A stretch of 64,000 bases of DNA from Comamonas sp. 26 (lineage in GTDB: Bacteria; Pseudomonadota; Gammaproteobacteria; Burkholderiales; Burkholderiaceae_C): the NCBI RefSeq assembly GCF_002754475.1, contig NZ_PEFL01000001.1:1364001-1428000 (forward strand). The letters are read 5' to 3'. The position numbers were made by a program, and so were the translations under genes. Each line of letters begins with the position of its first letter. Position 1 is the stretch's first letter. Below, one piece after another: positions 7,991 to 16,487 of this stretch. The notes under the pieces were generated by a model. The model had not been told where the DNA came from, ran no database searches, and saw only the letters and a list, made by a program, of their open reading frames with translations.

Positions 7991-9490
7991 ATGAGTAAAT
8001 CCAGCGACAACAAAATCCCCGAGAACCTGCCAGAACTAGACACCGATGCGCCCACTTTGCCTGAGGGCTGGCTGCAGGTGTTGTCCATGGATATGGACGC
8101 CAAGGGCGTAGCGCGCAAGCCCGATGGCAAGGTGGTCTTTATTGACGGTGCTTTGACGGGCGAAATCGTCAGCGCCAATACCCATCGCAAGAAAAACAAC
8201 TGGGAAGCTGCCTCGCTGACCGAGATTCACCGTGAATCCTCGCAGCGCGTGACGCCCGGCTGCCCCAACTTCGGCCTGCACGAAGGTGCCTGCGGTGGCT
8301 GCAAGATGCAGCATCTGCATGTGGGTGCCCAGGTCGCCATCAAGCAGCGCGTACTGGAAGACAACCTCTGGCATCTGTCCAAGGTCAAGCCCGAGACTAT
8401 GCTGCGCCCCATTGAAGGCCCGGCCTGGGGCTATCGTGACCGCTCGCGCCTGTCGGTGCGCTACGTCATCAAGAAGAGCAAGGTGCTGGTCGGCTTCCAT
8501 GAGCGCAAGAGCCGCTATGTGGCTGACATGGAAACTTGCAAGATTTTGCCTCCCCATGTGGATGCCATGCTGATGCCTCTGCGTGCCCTGGTTGGCAGCA
8601 TGGATGCGCGTGAAACCCTGCCCCAGATTGAAGTGGCTTGCGGCGAGCATGTGACCGCCATGCTGCTGCGCCACCTGGAGCCGCTGAGCGTGGCCGATCT
8701 GGAGCGTCTGCGCGCCTTTGGCGCTGAGCACAATGTGCAGTGGTGGTTGCAGCCCAAGGGCCCGGACACCGTGCACCGCATGGAAGAGGGCGGCACCCAG
8801 CTGTCTTACAGCCTGCCGGAGTTTGGCATCACCATGCCGTTCAAGCCCACGGACTTCACACAGGTGAACCCGCAAATCAACCGCGTGCTGGTGGGCCGCT
8901 CGCTGCGCCTGCTGGATGCCCAAAAGCACGAGCGCGTGATCGACTGGTTCTGCGGTCTGGGTAACTTCACCTTGCCGATTGCGACCATGGCTGGCGAAGT
9001 GCTGGGCATCGAGGGCTCGGACACGCTGGTGCAGCGCTCGCACGAGAACTACGCCGCCAACAACGCCGTGCGCGCTGAAGGCGAAAAGCTGGCACCTACG
9101 ACCTTTGTGGCGCGCAATCTGTTCAATATGACGCCGGCCATGCTGATTGCCGATGGCAATGCAGACAAGTGGCTGGTCGACCCTCCCCGTGAAGGCGCTT
9201 TTGCCCTGTCGCAAGCTCTGGCGGATATTCACCAGATTCGCACGGGTGCCAAGCAAGTGGGCGTGGCTACAGAAGAGCAGCCAGACCTGCTACCCGCTCT
9301 GCCTGAAGGTCAGGAAAGCTGGGAGTTCCCCAAGCGCATCGTCTACGTGAGCTGCAACCCTGCCACCTTGGCGCGCGATGCGGGCTTGTTGGTGCATCAG
9401 GCCGGCTATCGCTGTGTGATGGCGGGCGTGGTCAATATGTTCCCGCATACAGCGCACGTGGAAAGCATGGCTGTTTTTGAGCGCATCTGA
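7991..9490 (+). CDS. rlmD: 23S rRNA (uracil-1939-C5)-methyltransferase RlmD
   Basis: A 499-residue SAM-dependent RNA methyltransferase of the TrmA/RumA class, acting on U1939 of 23S rRNA. An N-terminal TRAM-like domain comes first. The four iron-sulfur cysteines are at about residues 91, 101, 104 and 183 ([15 protein letters not shown] and ETCKIL). The SAM-binding part has [14 protein letters not shown] near 317-330, and the catalytic nucleophile is in [12 protein letters not shown] (Cys near 455). It is somewhat longer than the Escherichia coli enzyme, mainly because of a loop near 410-430. It is transcribed alone and followed by a hairpin terminator at 9593-9620. Confidence 0.95.
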   Translation: MSKSSDNKIPENLPELDTDAPTLPEGWLQVLSMDMDAKGVARKPDGKVVFIDGALTGEIVSANTHRKKNNWEAASLTEIHRESSQRVTPGCPNFGLHEGACGGCKMQHLHVGAQVAIKQRVLEDNLWHLSKVKPETMLRPIEGPAWGYRDRSRLSVRYVIKKSKVLVGFHERKSRYVADMETCKILPPHVDAMLMPLRALVGSMDARETLPQIEVACGEHVTAMLLRHLEPLSVADLERLRAFGAEHNVQWWLQPKGPDTVHRMEEGGTQLSYSLPEFGITMPFKPTDFTQVNPQINRVLVGRSLRLLDAQKHERVIDWFCGLGNFTLPIATMAGEVLGIEGSDTLVQRSHENYAANNAVRAEGEKLAPTTFVARNLFNMTPAMLIADGNADKWLVDPPREGAFALSQALADIHQIRTGAKQVGVATEEQPDLLPALPEGQESWEFPKRIVYVSCNPATLARDAGLLVHQAGYRCVMAGVVNMFPHTAHVESMAVFERI

Positions 9491-9514
9491 TCGCCCTTTG
9501 ATCGCCTTTAGTCT

Positions 9515-9551
9515 TTGAATGATCTGTGCAGGGCTGGCGCAGATCATTCAA
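9515..9551. repeat. 12-bp inverted repeat downstream of rlmD
   Basis: TTGAATGATCTG and CAGATCATTCAA form perfect arms around a 13-base loop. There is no T run, so on its own it is not an intrinsic terminator. It may stabilise the rlmD 3' end before the terminator at 9593. Confidence 0.5.
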
Positions 9552-9592
9552 GCGCGAATCAAGCACCGTTCAAGCACTTGGCATTGTTTGCC

Positions 9593-9620
9593 ACGGCTCC
9601 CTGCGCGATGGAGCCGTTTT
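9593..9620 (+). terminator. Intrinsic terminator after rlmD
   Basis: ACGGCTCC and GGAGCCGT form an 8-bp stem around a 9-base loop, followed by TTT. It ends the rlmD transcript before the opposing genes. Confidence 0.65.
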
Positions 9621-9642
9621 GAGCAAAGGTGGCTGGTAAGTC

Positions 9643-9735
9643 TTATTCCCAGAGCCATGAAGCAATGACCAGCAAGCCTGCCATGCTGATGAGCAGACCC
9701 AGCAGGGTTTTGAAGGAGCGGGCGCTTTTCTTCAT
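9643..9735 (-). CDS. 30-residue single-pass membrane peptide
   Basis: An ATG at 9735 opens a 30-codon frame ending in TAA: a basic start (MKKSARSFK), then a hydrophobic stretch over roughly residues 10-28 ending WLWE. It begins 10 bases after the DUF2325 gene stop on the same strand, so it would be the second gene of that Fur-box-preceded transcript. The ribosome binding site is weak. The basic-then-hydrophobic layout and tight spacing are the evidence; conservation is untested. Confidence 0.45.
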   Translation of the reverse strand: MKKSARSFKTLLGLLISMAGLLVIASWLWE

Positions 9736-9745
9736 CGAAGCGGTC

Positions 9746-10282
9746 TCAGTCGGACTCACATTTTTGCCTTGTGCTTTCAAGGCTGGCTTGCGCGGCCACT
9801 ACTTTTCCATCTGCTGACGATGTGTGCAGGCGCACCACGCGTAAAGCATTGGGCTCGTCGACCAGCACGCAAGGCTTGCCATTGCGTTTGCAATGATCCT
9901 CGACCCGCCAGTAGTCACCATCGCTGATGCAACCGGTCTGGCAGATCACCAGATCAGCGGCGTGCAAGCTGCTTTCCAGCAATTGCTGCTCAGGTGTAGC
10001 GGGTAATAACGCTGGCGAGAGTTGTGTTTTTCTGGGGCTAGATTGGGTGAGCAAGCTGGCTGCCAGCTCTATAGCCATTGCATGCCGCTGCTCGCGCTCC
10101 CAGAAGAGGGCGCTGTCGCGGGCGATGAGCTGGGCCCTGAGGCGGATGAGCTGCCGCTTGAGCTTTTCAGCCTCGTGCGTCAGCGATTGAATTTGTTCAG
10201 TGCAACGAATTTGCACCTCCTGATAAATCTGCATGAGTGCCCCATGCTCAAGGCGCAGTTGCTGGAATTCATCATCTGGCAT
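9746..10282 (-). CDS. DUF2325 domain protein, Fur-box-preceded
   Basis: 178 residues from the ATG at 10282, preceded by GAGAGGATTGCC (good ribosome binding site); the reading frame extends further upstream without one. Residues about 1-75 are predicted coiled coil (QIYQEVQIRCTEQIQSLTHEAEKLKRQLIRLRAQL). The C-terminal part has the DUF2325 signature DLVICQTGCISDGDYWRVEDHCKR near 115-138 and then NGKPCVLVDEPNALRVVRL. Two or three cysteines in it could bind metal. The biochemical role of DUF2325 is not established; a Fur-like site 45-63 bases upstream suggests iron-dependent expression. It may be cotranscribed with the 30-residue membrane peptide. Confidence 0.8.
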   Translation of the reverse strand: MPDDEFQQLRLEHGALMQIYQEVQIRCTEQIQSLTHEAEKLKRQLIRLRAQLIARDSALFWEREQRHAMAIELAASLLTQSSPRKTQLSPALLPATPEQQLLESSLHAADLVICQTGCISDGDYWRVEDHCKRNGKPCVLVDEPNALRVVRLHTSSADGKVVAAQASLESTRQKCESD

Positions 10283-10326
10283 GGCAATCCTCTCTGCATG
10301 GTTTGTAAGACGTTGTCCGCATAATA

Positions 10327-10345
10327 AATGAGAATCGTTATCAAT
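10327..10345. promoter_or_regulatory. Fur-box-like site upstream of the DUF2325 gene
   Basis: AATGAGAATCGTTATCAAT closely follows the 19-bp Fur consensus (GATAATGATAATCATTATC) and sits in the AT-rich promoter region of the minus-strand gene starting at 10282. Very similar sites occur before hemP, bfd and the TonB receptor in this window, which strengthens the call. Confidence 0.75.
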
Positions 10346-10390
10346 AAAGAATAAACCAGATATTTGTAAGGGTGGATATTGGCCGGGCAA

Positions 10391-10421
10391 TAAAAAAGCC
10401 GTAGCACTGCGGCTACGGCTT
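10391..10421 (-). terminator. Intrinsic terminator after the lipoprotein gene
   Basis: AAGCCGTAGC and GCTACGGCTT make a 10-bp stem with a 6-base loop. On the minus strand it is followed by six T residues. It ends the transcript of the lipoprotein gene at 10442-10798. Confidence 0.85.
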
Positions 10422-10441
10422 GTGGGTTCAGCAGGCGGGGA

Positions 10442-10798
10442 TTAGCTGCGGTTGTTGCGGCTGGCGCTGTTGTCTGGTTCAGGGGCGCTGCGCTTTTCTG
10501 GGACGTTTTGGCCCAGTACGGATGGAACGCCTTCAATTTTGTTGGATCGCATGTATTCGTCCATGTCCTTCCAGCCGGCGAAAACCAGCGCCTTGGGCGC
10601 TTTAGGGTTGAGGACGTAGCAATCCTCCAGCCCACGCATGGCGTGGCGGCAGGCACCGCCAATCGCCTTGGCCTCAGAGTCCTTGGCCACGGCGCGTGGG
10701 TCCGGGCCCAGGCCGGGAATATCTTCGATCTTGCAGCCTGCCAGCACCAGGGGCAGCAGGGCAATGGCAAGCGCGCGGGGGAGGTGGTTTGGCTTCAT
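10442..10798 (-). CDS. Putative outer-membrane lipoprotein, unknown function
   Basis: 118 residues from the ATG at 10798. MKPNHLPRALAIALLPLVLAGCKIED is a lipoprotein signal peptide with the lipobox LAGC, so the mature protein is lipid-anchored at Cys21. The rest is hydrophilic: IGGACRHAMRGLEDCYVLNP contains two further cysteines, and KALVFAGWKDMDEYMRSNKIEGV follows. An upstream extension of the frame to 10858 would bury the signal peptide and is rejected. I do not recognise the family. It has its own terminator and lies between the BI-1 and DUF2325 genes. Confidence 0.78.
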   Translation of the reverse strand: MKPNHLPRALAIALLPLVLAGCKIEDIPGLGPDPRAVAKDSEAKAIGGACRHAMRGLEDCYVLNPKAPKALVFAGWKDMDEYMRSNKIEGVPSVLGQNVPEKRSAPEPDNSASRNNRS

Positions 10799-10878
10799 CT
10801 TGTCTGGGTATCGGCAATGGCTGGCAGAAATTGAGGCTGAATCTGAAATATCGAGCAAGATTCAAGACAAAGCAAACA

Positions 10879-10904
10879 AAAAGGAGTGCCGAGGCACTCC
10901 TTTT
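10879..10904. terminator. Bidirectional intrinsic terminator
   Basis: AAAAGGAGTGCC and GGCACTCCTTTT form a perfect 12-bp stem with a two-base turn, with T runs on both strands. It ends the minus-strand YccA-like gene transcript. Confidence 0.85.
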
Positions 10905-10927
10905 GAGTCATAGCCGACCGAAAACGC

Positions 10928-11620
10928 TTAGTCGCGTTCGCCGCCCATGATGCCAAGCAGGGCCAACAGGCTCTGGAACACGTTGAACAGGTCCAGATAC
11001 AGGGCCAGGGTGGCGCTGATGTAGTTGGTTTCGCCGCCGTCGATGATCTGCTTGAGGTCATACAGCATGTAGGCCGAGAAAATGCCGATAGCCAGCATGG
11101 ATATGACCATCATGCCTGCGCTAGAGCCCACAAACACGTTGATGATGCCGCCCACCATCAGCACCAAAGCGCCGACGAACAGGAACTTGCCCATGCCCGA
11201 CAGGTCACGCTTGATCACCGTGGCCAGCATGGCCATGACGAAGAAGATACCAGCCGTGCCAGCAAAGGCCGTCATGATCAGCTGCGTGCCGTTGGAAAAG
11301 CCCAGAATCATGCCGATCATGCGCGAGAGCATCAGGCCCATGAAAAAGGTAAAGCCCAGAAGCACAGGCACGCCAGCGGCCGAGTGCTTGGTCTTTTCAA
11401 TGGCGTACATGAAGCCGAAAGCGCCGCCCATGAACACGAGCAGGCCCGTAAAGCCTGTCAGCGAGCGGGTGATGCCTGTGGCAACGCCCAGCCAAGCACC
11501 CAGCACGGTAGGTAAGAGGCTCAGTGCCAGCAGCCAGTAAGTGTTGCGCAAAACACGGTTGCGCTCTTGCTGCGAGACACCGTAGCCCGCAGTGCCCAGT
11601 GTGGTGACTTGTTCGTTCAT
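10928..11620 (-). CDS. Bax inhibitor-1/YccA family membrane protein
   Basis: A 230-residue inner-membrane protein with seven hydrophobic segments between about residues 27 and 225. It shows the BI-1/YccA signatures: RNTYWLLALSLLPTVLGA early, the small-residue-rich GFMYAIEKTKHSAAGVPVLLGFTFFMG segment, and the C-terminal MLYDLKQIIDGGETNYISATLALYLDLFNVFQSLLALLG that is diagnostic of the family. In Escherichia coli YccA modulates the FtsH protease and some homologues act as calcium leak channels; which applies here is unknown. The start is supported by AGGAGGAAT upstream. Transcribed alone with a strong terminator. Confidence 0.93.
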   Translation of the reverse strand: MNEQVTTLGTAGYGVSQQERNRVLRNTYWLLALSLLPTVLGAWLGVATGITRSLTGFTGLLVFMGGAFGFMYAIEKTKHSAAGVPVLLGFTFFMGLMLSRMIGMILGFSNGTQLIMTAFAGTAGIFFVMAMLATVIKRDLSGMGKFLFVGALVLMVGGIINVFVGSSAGMMVISMLAIGIFSAYMLYDLKQIIDGGETNYISATLALYLDLFNVFQSLLALLGIMGGERD

Positions 11621-11813
11621 GTGGCCATTCCTCCTTCAGGAATTGTGTGTAGAAACATTCTCATTCTAGGTGGGGCTCTTGACAGGAGATTGCAATACCC
11701 CCCGACACTGCGGCAGTTTTAGGATGAAATGTTTTTCACATGACATCTATTGTCAAAGTCTCAGTACCGAATATGCTTGTCGCACTGAAAATCCGACGGA
11801 TACCTATACCTGT

Positions 11814-12221
11814 ATGAAAACGAAGCACGAACTCGAACTGGTCGACGTTAAGGCGATCGCCGCTGCCGCTGAAGCTGAAGCGCTGAAGAACAACTGGCCT
11901 GTGACGATTTCCATCGTGGACGACGGTGGTCACCTGCTGCTGTTGCAGCGCATGGATGGTGCTGCGGCTATCTCTGCGCACATTGCTCCCGCCAAGGCCC
12001 GCTCGGCTGCCATCGGCCGCAAGGACACCAAGGCGTTTGAAGACATGATCAACAACGGCCGCACCGCTTTCCTGAGCGCGCCTTTTGTGGATGGTCTGCT
12101 TGAAGGCGGCGTGGTTATCGTCAAGGACGGCCAGGTGCTGGGTGCCGTGGGCGTTTCTGGCGTCAAGGCCAATGAAGACGCACAGGTTGCCAAGGCTGGT
12201 ATTGCTGCTCTGGGCCTGTAA
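11814..12221 (+). CDS. GlcG/HbpS-family (DUF336) protein, cytoplasmic
   Basis: 135 residues from the ATG at 11814. This family of small alpha/beta proteins includes the heme-binding HbpS and GlcG; the members form octamers. Visible family features are WPVTISIVDDGGHLLLLQRMDGA near 23-45, AKARSAAIGRKDT near 55-68, GGVVIVKDGQVLGAVGVSG near 98-117 and an Ala-rich C-terminal helix. It has no signal peptide, unlike the second family member at 40164. The upstream extension of the frame to 11670 shows no ribosome binding site or homology-like sequence. An 18-bp terminator hairpin follows. Function is not known beyond the family. Confidence 0.85.
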   Translation: MKTKHELELVDVKAIAAAAEAEALKNNWPVTISIVDDGGHLLLLQRMDGAAAISAHIAPAKARSAAIGRKDTKAFEDMINNGRTAFLSAPFVDGLLEGGVVIVKDGQVLGAVGVSGVKANEDAQVAKAGIAALGL

Positions 12222-12249
12222 TGCTGCTGCTCTGTCGCTAAGGCAGAGT

Positions 12250-12296
12250 CCAAAACAAAACCCCTGCACGCGCAAGCGGCAGGGGTTTTGTTTTGG
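12250..12296 (+). terminator. Strong intrinsic terminator after the GlcG/HbpS-like gene
   Basis: An 18-bp perfect stem (12250-12267 with 12279-12296, core CCCCTGC/GCAGGGG) flanked by A-rich and T-rich sides and an 11-base loop. It lies 29 bases after the stop codon. Confidence 0.88.
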
Positions 12297-12428
12297 GCGG
12301 TTGTGGGTGAAAAAAAGCGCGTGGCTATTGAGGTGTGAGCGAAAGAGAGGGCTTGCGCTCTACAGCAACTGTGGCTGGCGAATACGACACTTTCGGTGTC
12401 GCCCCACGATGAAACGGTTTGAAGCGCG

Positions 12429-12635
12429 CTACTTGGTCAAAATCAGTTTGCCCAGCTTGGTGGCCTGCAGGCGGTAAGGCGTGCCGTTGTGCACGATGGT
12501 GACGGCCTTCTGGCCATTGAGCAGCAGGGCGCTATCTACGCCTGGGCTGCTGCTTGCGGCGGCAGTGGAAGATGCCATGGTTGCGGCGGCCATCTGTGTG
12601 GTGGGCTGTGAGGTCGCAACAAGCGGTGCAGACAT
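12429..12635 (-). CDS. hemP: Hemin uptake protein HemP
   Basis: A 68-residue protein whose C-terminal half is the HemP signature: GQKAVTIVHNGTPYRLQATKLGKLILTK. The first 33 residues are Ala/Ser/Thr-rich and probably disordered. HemP genes are usually Fur-controlled and belong to heme or siderophore uptake loci; in Burkholderia HemP acts as an activator of heme receptor expression. AAGGAA precedes the ATG at a good distance. Two Fur-like sites lie just upstream at 12666-12712, and the TonB operon lies 280 bp away on the same strand. Confidence 0.9.
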   Translation of the reverse strand: MSAPLVATSQPTTQMAAATMASSTAAASSSPGVDSALLLNGQKAVTIVHNGTPYRLQATKLGKLILTK

Positions 12636-12665
12636 GCCGTGATTCCTTAATTTCTAAACTGAGTG

Positions 12666-12712
12666 AATGATAACAATTCTCAGTTAAATTGCAAGTGATA
12701 ACTACTCGCATT
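12666..12712. promoter_or_regulatory. Fur-box-like sites upstream of hemP
   Basis: AATGATAACAATTCTCAGT at about 12666-12684 matches the Fur consensus well. A weaker copy, GTGATAACTACTCGCATTT, lies at about 12694-12712. Both are in the AT-rich hemP promoter region. Confidence 0.72.
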
Positions 12713-12873
12713 TAAGTTATTTCTTTAAAAAATTTTAATGTGGCTATTGATATGTCGCGAAGCTGGGGCAGGCAAGCCAGTTTTGAGGTGAAGTCTGGTG
12801 CTTCTAAATTGAGAGCTATAAGCGCACTCTGGTAAATAACTGAAGCCTGTTTTCTTCTAATTTGACGAATAAA
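12713..12873. other. Intergenic, no gene seen
   Basis: AT-rich spacer between the hemP promoter and the exbD terminator. It contains one AGCTATAAGCGCAC stretch resembling the scattered AGCTATCAAA motif. No coding frame is supported. Confidence 0.4.
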
Positions 12874-12899
12874 AAAACGGCCCTCGAAAGGGCCGTTTT
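12874..12899 (-). terminator. Intrinsic terminator of the bfd-tonB-exbB-exbD operon
   Basis: AAAACGGCCCT and AGGGCCGTTTT form an 11-bp stem with a CGAA tetraloop. A run of T follows on the minus strand, 19 bases after the exbD stop. Confidence 0.88.
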
Positions 12900-12917
12900 G
12901 ATTAATAGCGCAAGGTT

Positions 12918-13334
12918 TTACTTGGCGGGGTCGGTCACAAAGCCAATTTTCTTGACACCTGCGCGCTGCGCGGCGGCCATGGCTTGGGCCACGCGTTCGT
13001 AGCGCACTTCCTTGTCGCCGCGAATGTGCAGGTCAGCCTGAGGCTCCTTGGCGGCCTCGGCCAGCAGGTTGGCTTCCAGCTGCTCGTCGCTGACTTCCTG
13101 TGCGTTCCAAGAGTATTTGCCATCAGCGGTGATGCCCAGCTGCACGGTGGCAGGCTTGGTGTCTTCAGGCTGATTGGTGGCGCGGGGCAGGTCCACATTG
13201 ACCGAGTGTTTCATCACGGGCACGGTGATGATGAAGATGATGAGCAGCACCAACATGACGTCCACCAGAGGCGTCATATTGATCTCGTTCATCACCTCAT
13301 CACTGCCCTCGTCGTCCATGGTTCCGAATGACAT
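12918..13334 (-). CDS. exbD: TonB-system energiser subunit ExbD
   Basis: A 138-residue ExbD/TolR protein. A short cytoplasmic tail with NEINMTPLVDVMLVLLIIFIITVPVM contains the conserved functional Asp (in PLVDVMLV, near residue 25) in the single membrane helix; the periplasmic domain covers about 45-138. ExbD with ExbB converts proton motive force into TonB movement. It lies 3 bases after exbB and is the last gene of the operon, with a terminator directly behind. The MTPLVDVM motif makes the family certain, and neighbouring tonB distinguishes it from TolR. Confidence 0.96.
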   Translation of the reverse strand: MSFGTMDDEGSDEVMNEINMTPLVDVMLVLLIIFIITVPVMKHSVNVDLPRATNQPEDTKPATVQLGITADGKYSWNAQEVSDEQLEANLLAEAAKEPQADLHIRGDKEVRYERVAQAMAAAQRAGVKKIGFVTDPAK

Positions 13335-13337
13335 GGC

Positions 13338-14060
<723 letters not shown>

Positions 14061-14083
14061 GGGTACTCCTGAGAACTTCTGAG

Positions 14084-14800
14084 TTATTTGAGAACAAAGT
14101 TGATGGGGACGATGTGCCACATAGGCTCGGGCACACCATTGCGCTTGCCGGGAACAAATTTCCAGCGTTGCACAGTGTTGATGGCAGCTTCATCCAGACG
14201 GTCAAAGCCGCTGGTCTGCTTGATTTCGATCTTCTCGGGCTGGCCCTGCTCGTTGATGTAAACGCGCAGCAGCACCTTGCCTTGCTCGCCCATGCGCTTG
14301 CTTACCGATGGGTAGGCGGGCGATGGATTGTTCAGATAAGCCGCATTGCTTGAAGGCTGCTCAAACTTGGGCGGGGCCGGAGGCGCGGGTGGTGCAGGCG
14401 GCGCCGGTGGAGCAGGGGGTGTTGGAGGGGCGGGTGGTGCAGGCGGTGTCTTGTCCGCCTTGCTATCGTTGTCATCCAGCGAGCCTTTGGGGGCTGCGGG
14501 CGCAGGCGTCGTGTCCTTGATCGCCTTGGGCAGCGGCGGCGCCTTCTTGATCTCCGGCTTGGGCTGGGGCTTGGGTGCTGGCTTTGGCGGCGGAGGAGAA
14601 GGCGGCGTGGGCGTTGGCGCAGGAGGCGCCACAAACTCGGCAATCACGCTGGCGGGAACCACTATCTCTGCCGGTTTTTGCTGTGCCAGGCCATGCTGCA
14701 TGGCCCACAGGGCGGCAGCGTGCACAACAACCACCGCACTAGCAACTGCCACATTGCGGCTGATGCCACTGGCAGGTGCAAATTGATCAGACTGGGACAT
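14084..14800 (-). CDS. tonB: Energy transducer TonB
   Basis: A 238-residue TonB. It has a short cytoplasmic start and one membrane helix (about 15-35, SRNVAVASAVVVVHAAALW with the family His). A long Pro-rich periplasmic linker covers about 58-145; it has a PKPAPKPQPKPE part followed by a nearly perfect run of Pro-Pro-Ala triplets at about 118-143. The C-terminal TonB domain follows (NPSPAYPSVSKRMGEQGKVLLRVYI, ending RWKFVPGKRNG...INFVLK). It couples ExbBD to outer-membrane receptors such as the one at 17441. The triplet run is internally repetitive DNA and may vary in length between strains. Confidence 0.96.
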   Translation of the reverse strand: MSQSDQFAPASGISRNVAVASAVVVVHAAALWAMQHGLAQQKPAEIVVPASVIAEFVAPPAPTPTPPSPPPPKPAPKPQPKPEIKKAPPLPKAIKDTTPAPAAPKGSLDDNDSKADKTPPAPPAPPTPPAPPAPPAPPAPPAPPKFEQPSSNAAYLNNPSPAYPSVSKRMGEQGKVLLRVYINEQGQPEKIEIKQTSGFDRLDEAAINTVQRWKFVPGKRNGVPEPMWHIVPINFVLK

Positions 14801-14914
14801 AAGAGCGGAAAGAGCAACCAGCGCAGGCTGGAGCCAGTAAAGAAAAGCGCTGGTTACGGGTAATAGGTAGCAGGGAAGGCAGAAGCAGTCGCAGAAGACG
14901 CTGGAGGGACTGCA

Positions 14915-14998
14915 TCACTCACGCAGAATCCACCAGGTGCAGGCCATCACAAGAATCAGACTGCCGAAGACGGCTGAGAGGACAGTGAAGTGGGCCAT
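14915..14998 (-). CDS. 27-residue membrane peptide between bfd and tonB
   Basis: The ATG at 14998 is preceded by TGGAAAGCAAAGC (GGAAAG at good spacing) and opens a 27-codon frame. Its product is almost entirely one hydrophobic helix (AHFTVLSAVFGSLILVMACTWW) ending ILRE. It starts inside the 3' end of bfd in another frame (43-base overlap) and lies 114 bases before tonB. A translated, Fur-coexpressed micro-protein is plausible; it could also be a chance frame in bfd's tail. Confidence 0.5.
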   Translation of the reverse strand: MAHFTVLSAVFGSLILVMACTWWILRE

Positions 14999-15249
14999 GC
15001 TTTGCTTTCCAGAATTTTGGTGGCAAGCTGAACCGTCTGTACGGGCGCACAGGCGTGCGCCTCGTTGTGAATGGCCGCGATCGGGTGGGTTGCACTGCAC
15101 TGGGCGACCACATCGCGTGCGCAGCCTTCGCAGCGCCCACATTGCATGGCGACTCCCAGTTCAAACTGGATTTCGTCAAAGCTCATCCCCGCGTGAGCGT
15201 GGCGTGCTATTTCTCGGTCAGAAACCCGGCGGCATACACAGACGATCAT
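14956..15249 (-). CDS. bfd: Bacterioferritin-associated ferredoxin-like [2Fe-2S] protein
   Basis: 97 residues from the ATG at 15249 (MIVCVCRRVSDREIARHAHAG). The four cluster cysteines are in VCVC near residues 4-6 and CGRCEGC near 37-42, the BFD-like [2Fe-2S] arrangement. Bfd reduces bacterioferritin to release iron, and is typically Fur-repressed. The tail after about residue 60 (HPIAAIHNEAHACAP onward) is longer than in most Bfd proteins and unconserved-looking. A Fur-like site lies 47-66 bases upstream. It is the first gene of the bfd/tonB/exbB/exbD operon. Confidence 0.9.
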   Translation of the reverse strand: MIVCVCRRVSDREIARHAHAGMSFDEIQFELGVAMQCGRCEGCARDVVAQCSATHPIAAIHNEAHACAPVQTVQLATKILESKAWPTSLSSQPSSAV

Positions 15250-15295
15250 GGCTACAGGCAGTTGTTGCTGGCTATTGAAGTGATAGCTGGAGTAT

Positions 15296-15315
15296 AAATG
15301 AGAATTCGTCGCATT
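15296..15315. promoter_or_regulatory. Fur-box-like site upstream of bfd-tonB operon
   Basis: AAATGAGAATTCGTCGCATT lies in the 89-bp gap between the 2-hydroxyacid oxidoreductase stop and bfd. It shares the (A)ATGAGAAT half with the site before the DUF2325 gene. Positioned to control bfd, the micro-protein, tonB, exbB and exbD. Confidence 0.68.
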
Positions 15316-15338
15316 TACAATGCATGCCATTGAATTAC

Positions 15339-16487
15339 TCACATTTGATAAGTGGTTAAAAGATTTTTTTCAATGTTTTCAAGGCTTTGGCAGCCGGTCT
15401 GGGCCATGGTCAGTTCAAACTCAGCGCGCAGCAAATACAGCATGTGAGCCACGCCCAGCATGCCGGCCACGGCCAGCGCATGCATCTGCGGGCGGCCCAC
15501 CATCACGGCACTGGCACCCAGCGCAATCGCCTTGAGCGCATCGGTGCCGTGGCGCACGCCGCTATCCATCAGCAGCGGTATATGAGCTGGTACAGCCGCA
15601 CGAATGGCAGGCAGAACCTCCAGCGGCGACACTGCACCATCCAGCACGCGGCCGCCGTGGTTGGAGACGACGATGGCATCGGCCCCCAGCGCCACCGCCT
15701 TGGCTGCGGCGCTGGCGGAAAGCACGCCTTTGACGATCAGCGGCAACTGTGTCTGTGCGCGCAGCCAGACCATATCGTCCCAGGTGGGCGCGCTTTGGGC
15801 CAGATTAGTGCCAAACAGAATGTGCTCGCTCATCAGATCGCTGGTCTGGCGCTGTTCGGGCATGCCGCGCAGATTGGCGGCTTCCACGCCCGGCGGCAGC
15901 GGGTAGCTAGAGCGTTTGATATGCGCATCAATTGTCCAGACCAGGGCCTGATAACCGGCGGCTTCAGCACGGCGCACCAGGCTCAGCGTGTGCTCGCGCG
16001 ATGCCTGCTGGTAGAGCTGAAACCACAGCGGGCCGCTGCGCCCCAGCTCTTGCGCCGCCGTGTGTGCGGCCTGCGAAATTTCTTCCAGCGTGTAACTGGA
16101 GAGGGTACTGACCACCATGCCGGTGCGCATGGCCATGGCTGCGCGGGCCGTGGCAAGCTCGCCATCGGCATGCGCCAGTCGCTGGTAGGCGACGGGGGCC
16201 AGCAGCAGCGGCCATTCCAATGACTGCCCCAACAGGTTTTGCCGGGTATGTGCTTGGGACAGATCGGCGAGCGGCTCAGGGCGCAGCCGGATCTGGTCAA
16301 AAGCCTTGCGGTTATGCGCCAGCGTCAGGCCCTGGTCGGCACCGCTTTCCAGATGTGCCCAGGCATGCGCCTCCATATGCTCGCGTGCCAGTGTGGCGTA
16401 GTCGGCCAGATTGCCCATATGGGCTGGAATCTGCGTCAGCGCAGATTTAACGGGCTGGCCAGCGGCATTCAAGCGTTCCATTGTCAT
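15339..16487 (-). CDS. FMN-dependent alpha-hydroxyacid dehydrogenase (lactate dehydrogenase/glycolate oxidase family)
   Basis: A 382-residue TIM-barrel flavoenzyme. Family marks are WPLLLAPVAYQRLAHADGE near 90-108, STLSSYTLEEIS, WFQLYQQASREHT, and LIVKGVLSASAAAKAVALGADAIVVSNHGGRVLDGA with the catalytic His in SNHGGR near 278. DSGVRHGTDALKAIALGASAVMVGRP binds FMN phosphate. Such enzymes oxidise L-lactate, glycolate or mandelate; the substrate here cannot be told. The start overlaps the piuC stop by four bases, so it is translated with a siderophore-linked dioxygenase. This is an unusual partner and hints at a role in iron-limited metabolism or in processing a hydroxyacid siderophore. That link is inference. 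Confidence 0.9.
   Translation of the reverse strand: MTMERLNAAGQPVKSALTQIPAHMGNLADYATLAREHMEAHAWAHLESGADQGLTLAHNRKAFDQIRLRPEPLADLSQAHTRQNLLGQSLEWPLLLAPVAYQRLAHADGELATARAAMAMRTGMVVSTLSSYTLEEISQAAHTAAQELGRSGPLWFQLYQQASREHTLSLVRRAEAAGYQALVWTIDAHIKRSSYPLPPGVEAANLRGMPEQRQTSDLMSEHILFGTNLAQSAPTWDDMVWLRAQTQLPLIVKGVLSASAAAKAVALGADAIVVSNHGGRVLDGAVSPLEVLPAIRAAVPAHIPLLMDSGVRHGTDALKAIALGASAVMVGRPQMHALAVAGMLGVAHMLYLLRAEFELTMAQTGCQSLENIEKNLLTTYQM

Noticed and set aside
9629..9817. 62-codon plus-strand frame
   Set aside because: Overlaps the better supported minus-strand DUF2325 gene and its small neighbour; no ribosome binding site.
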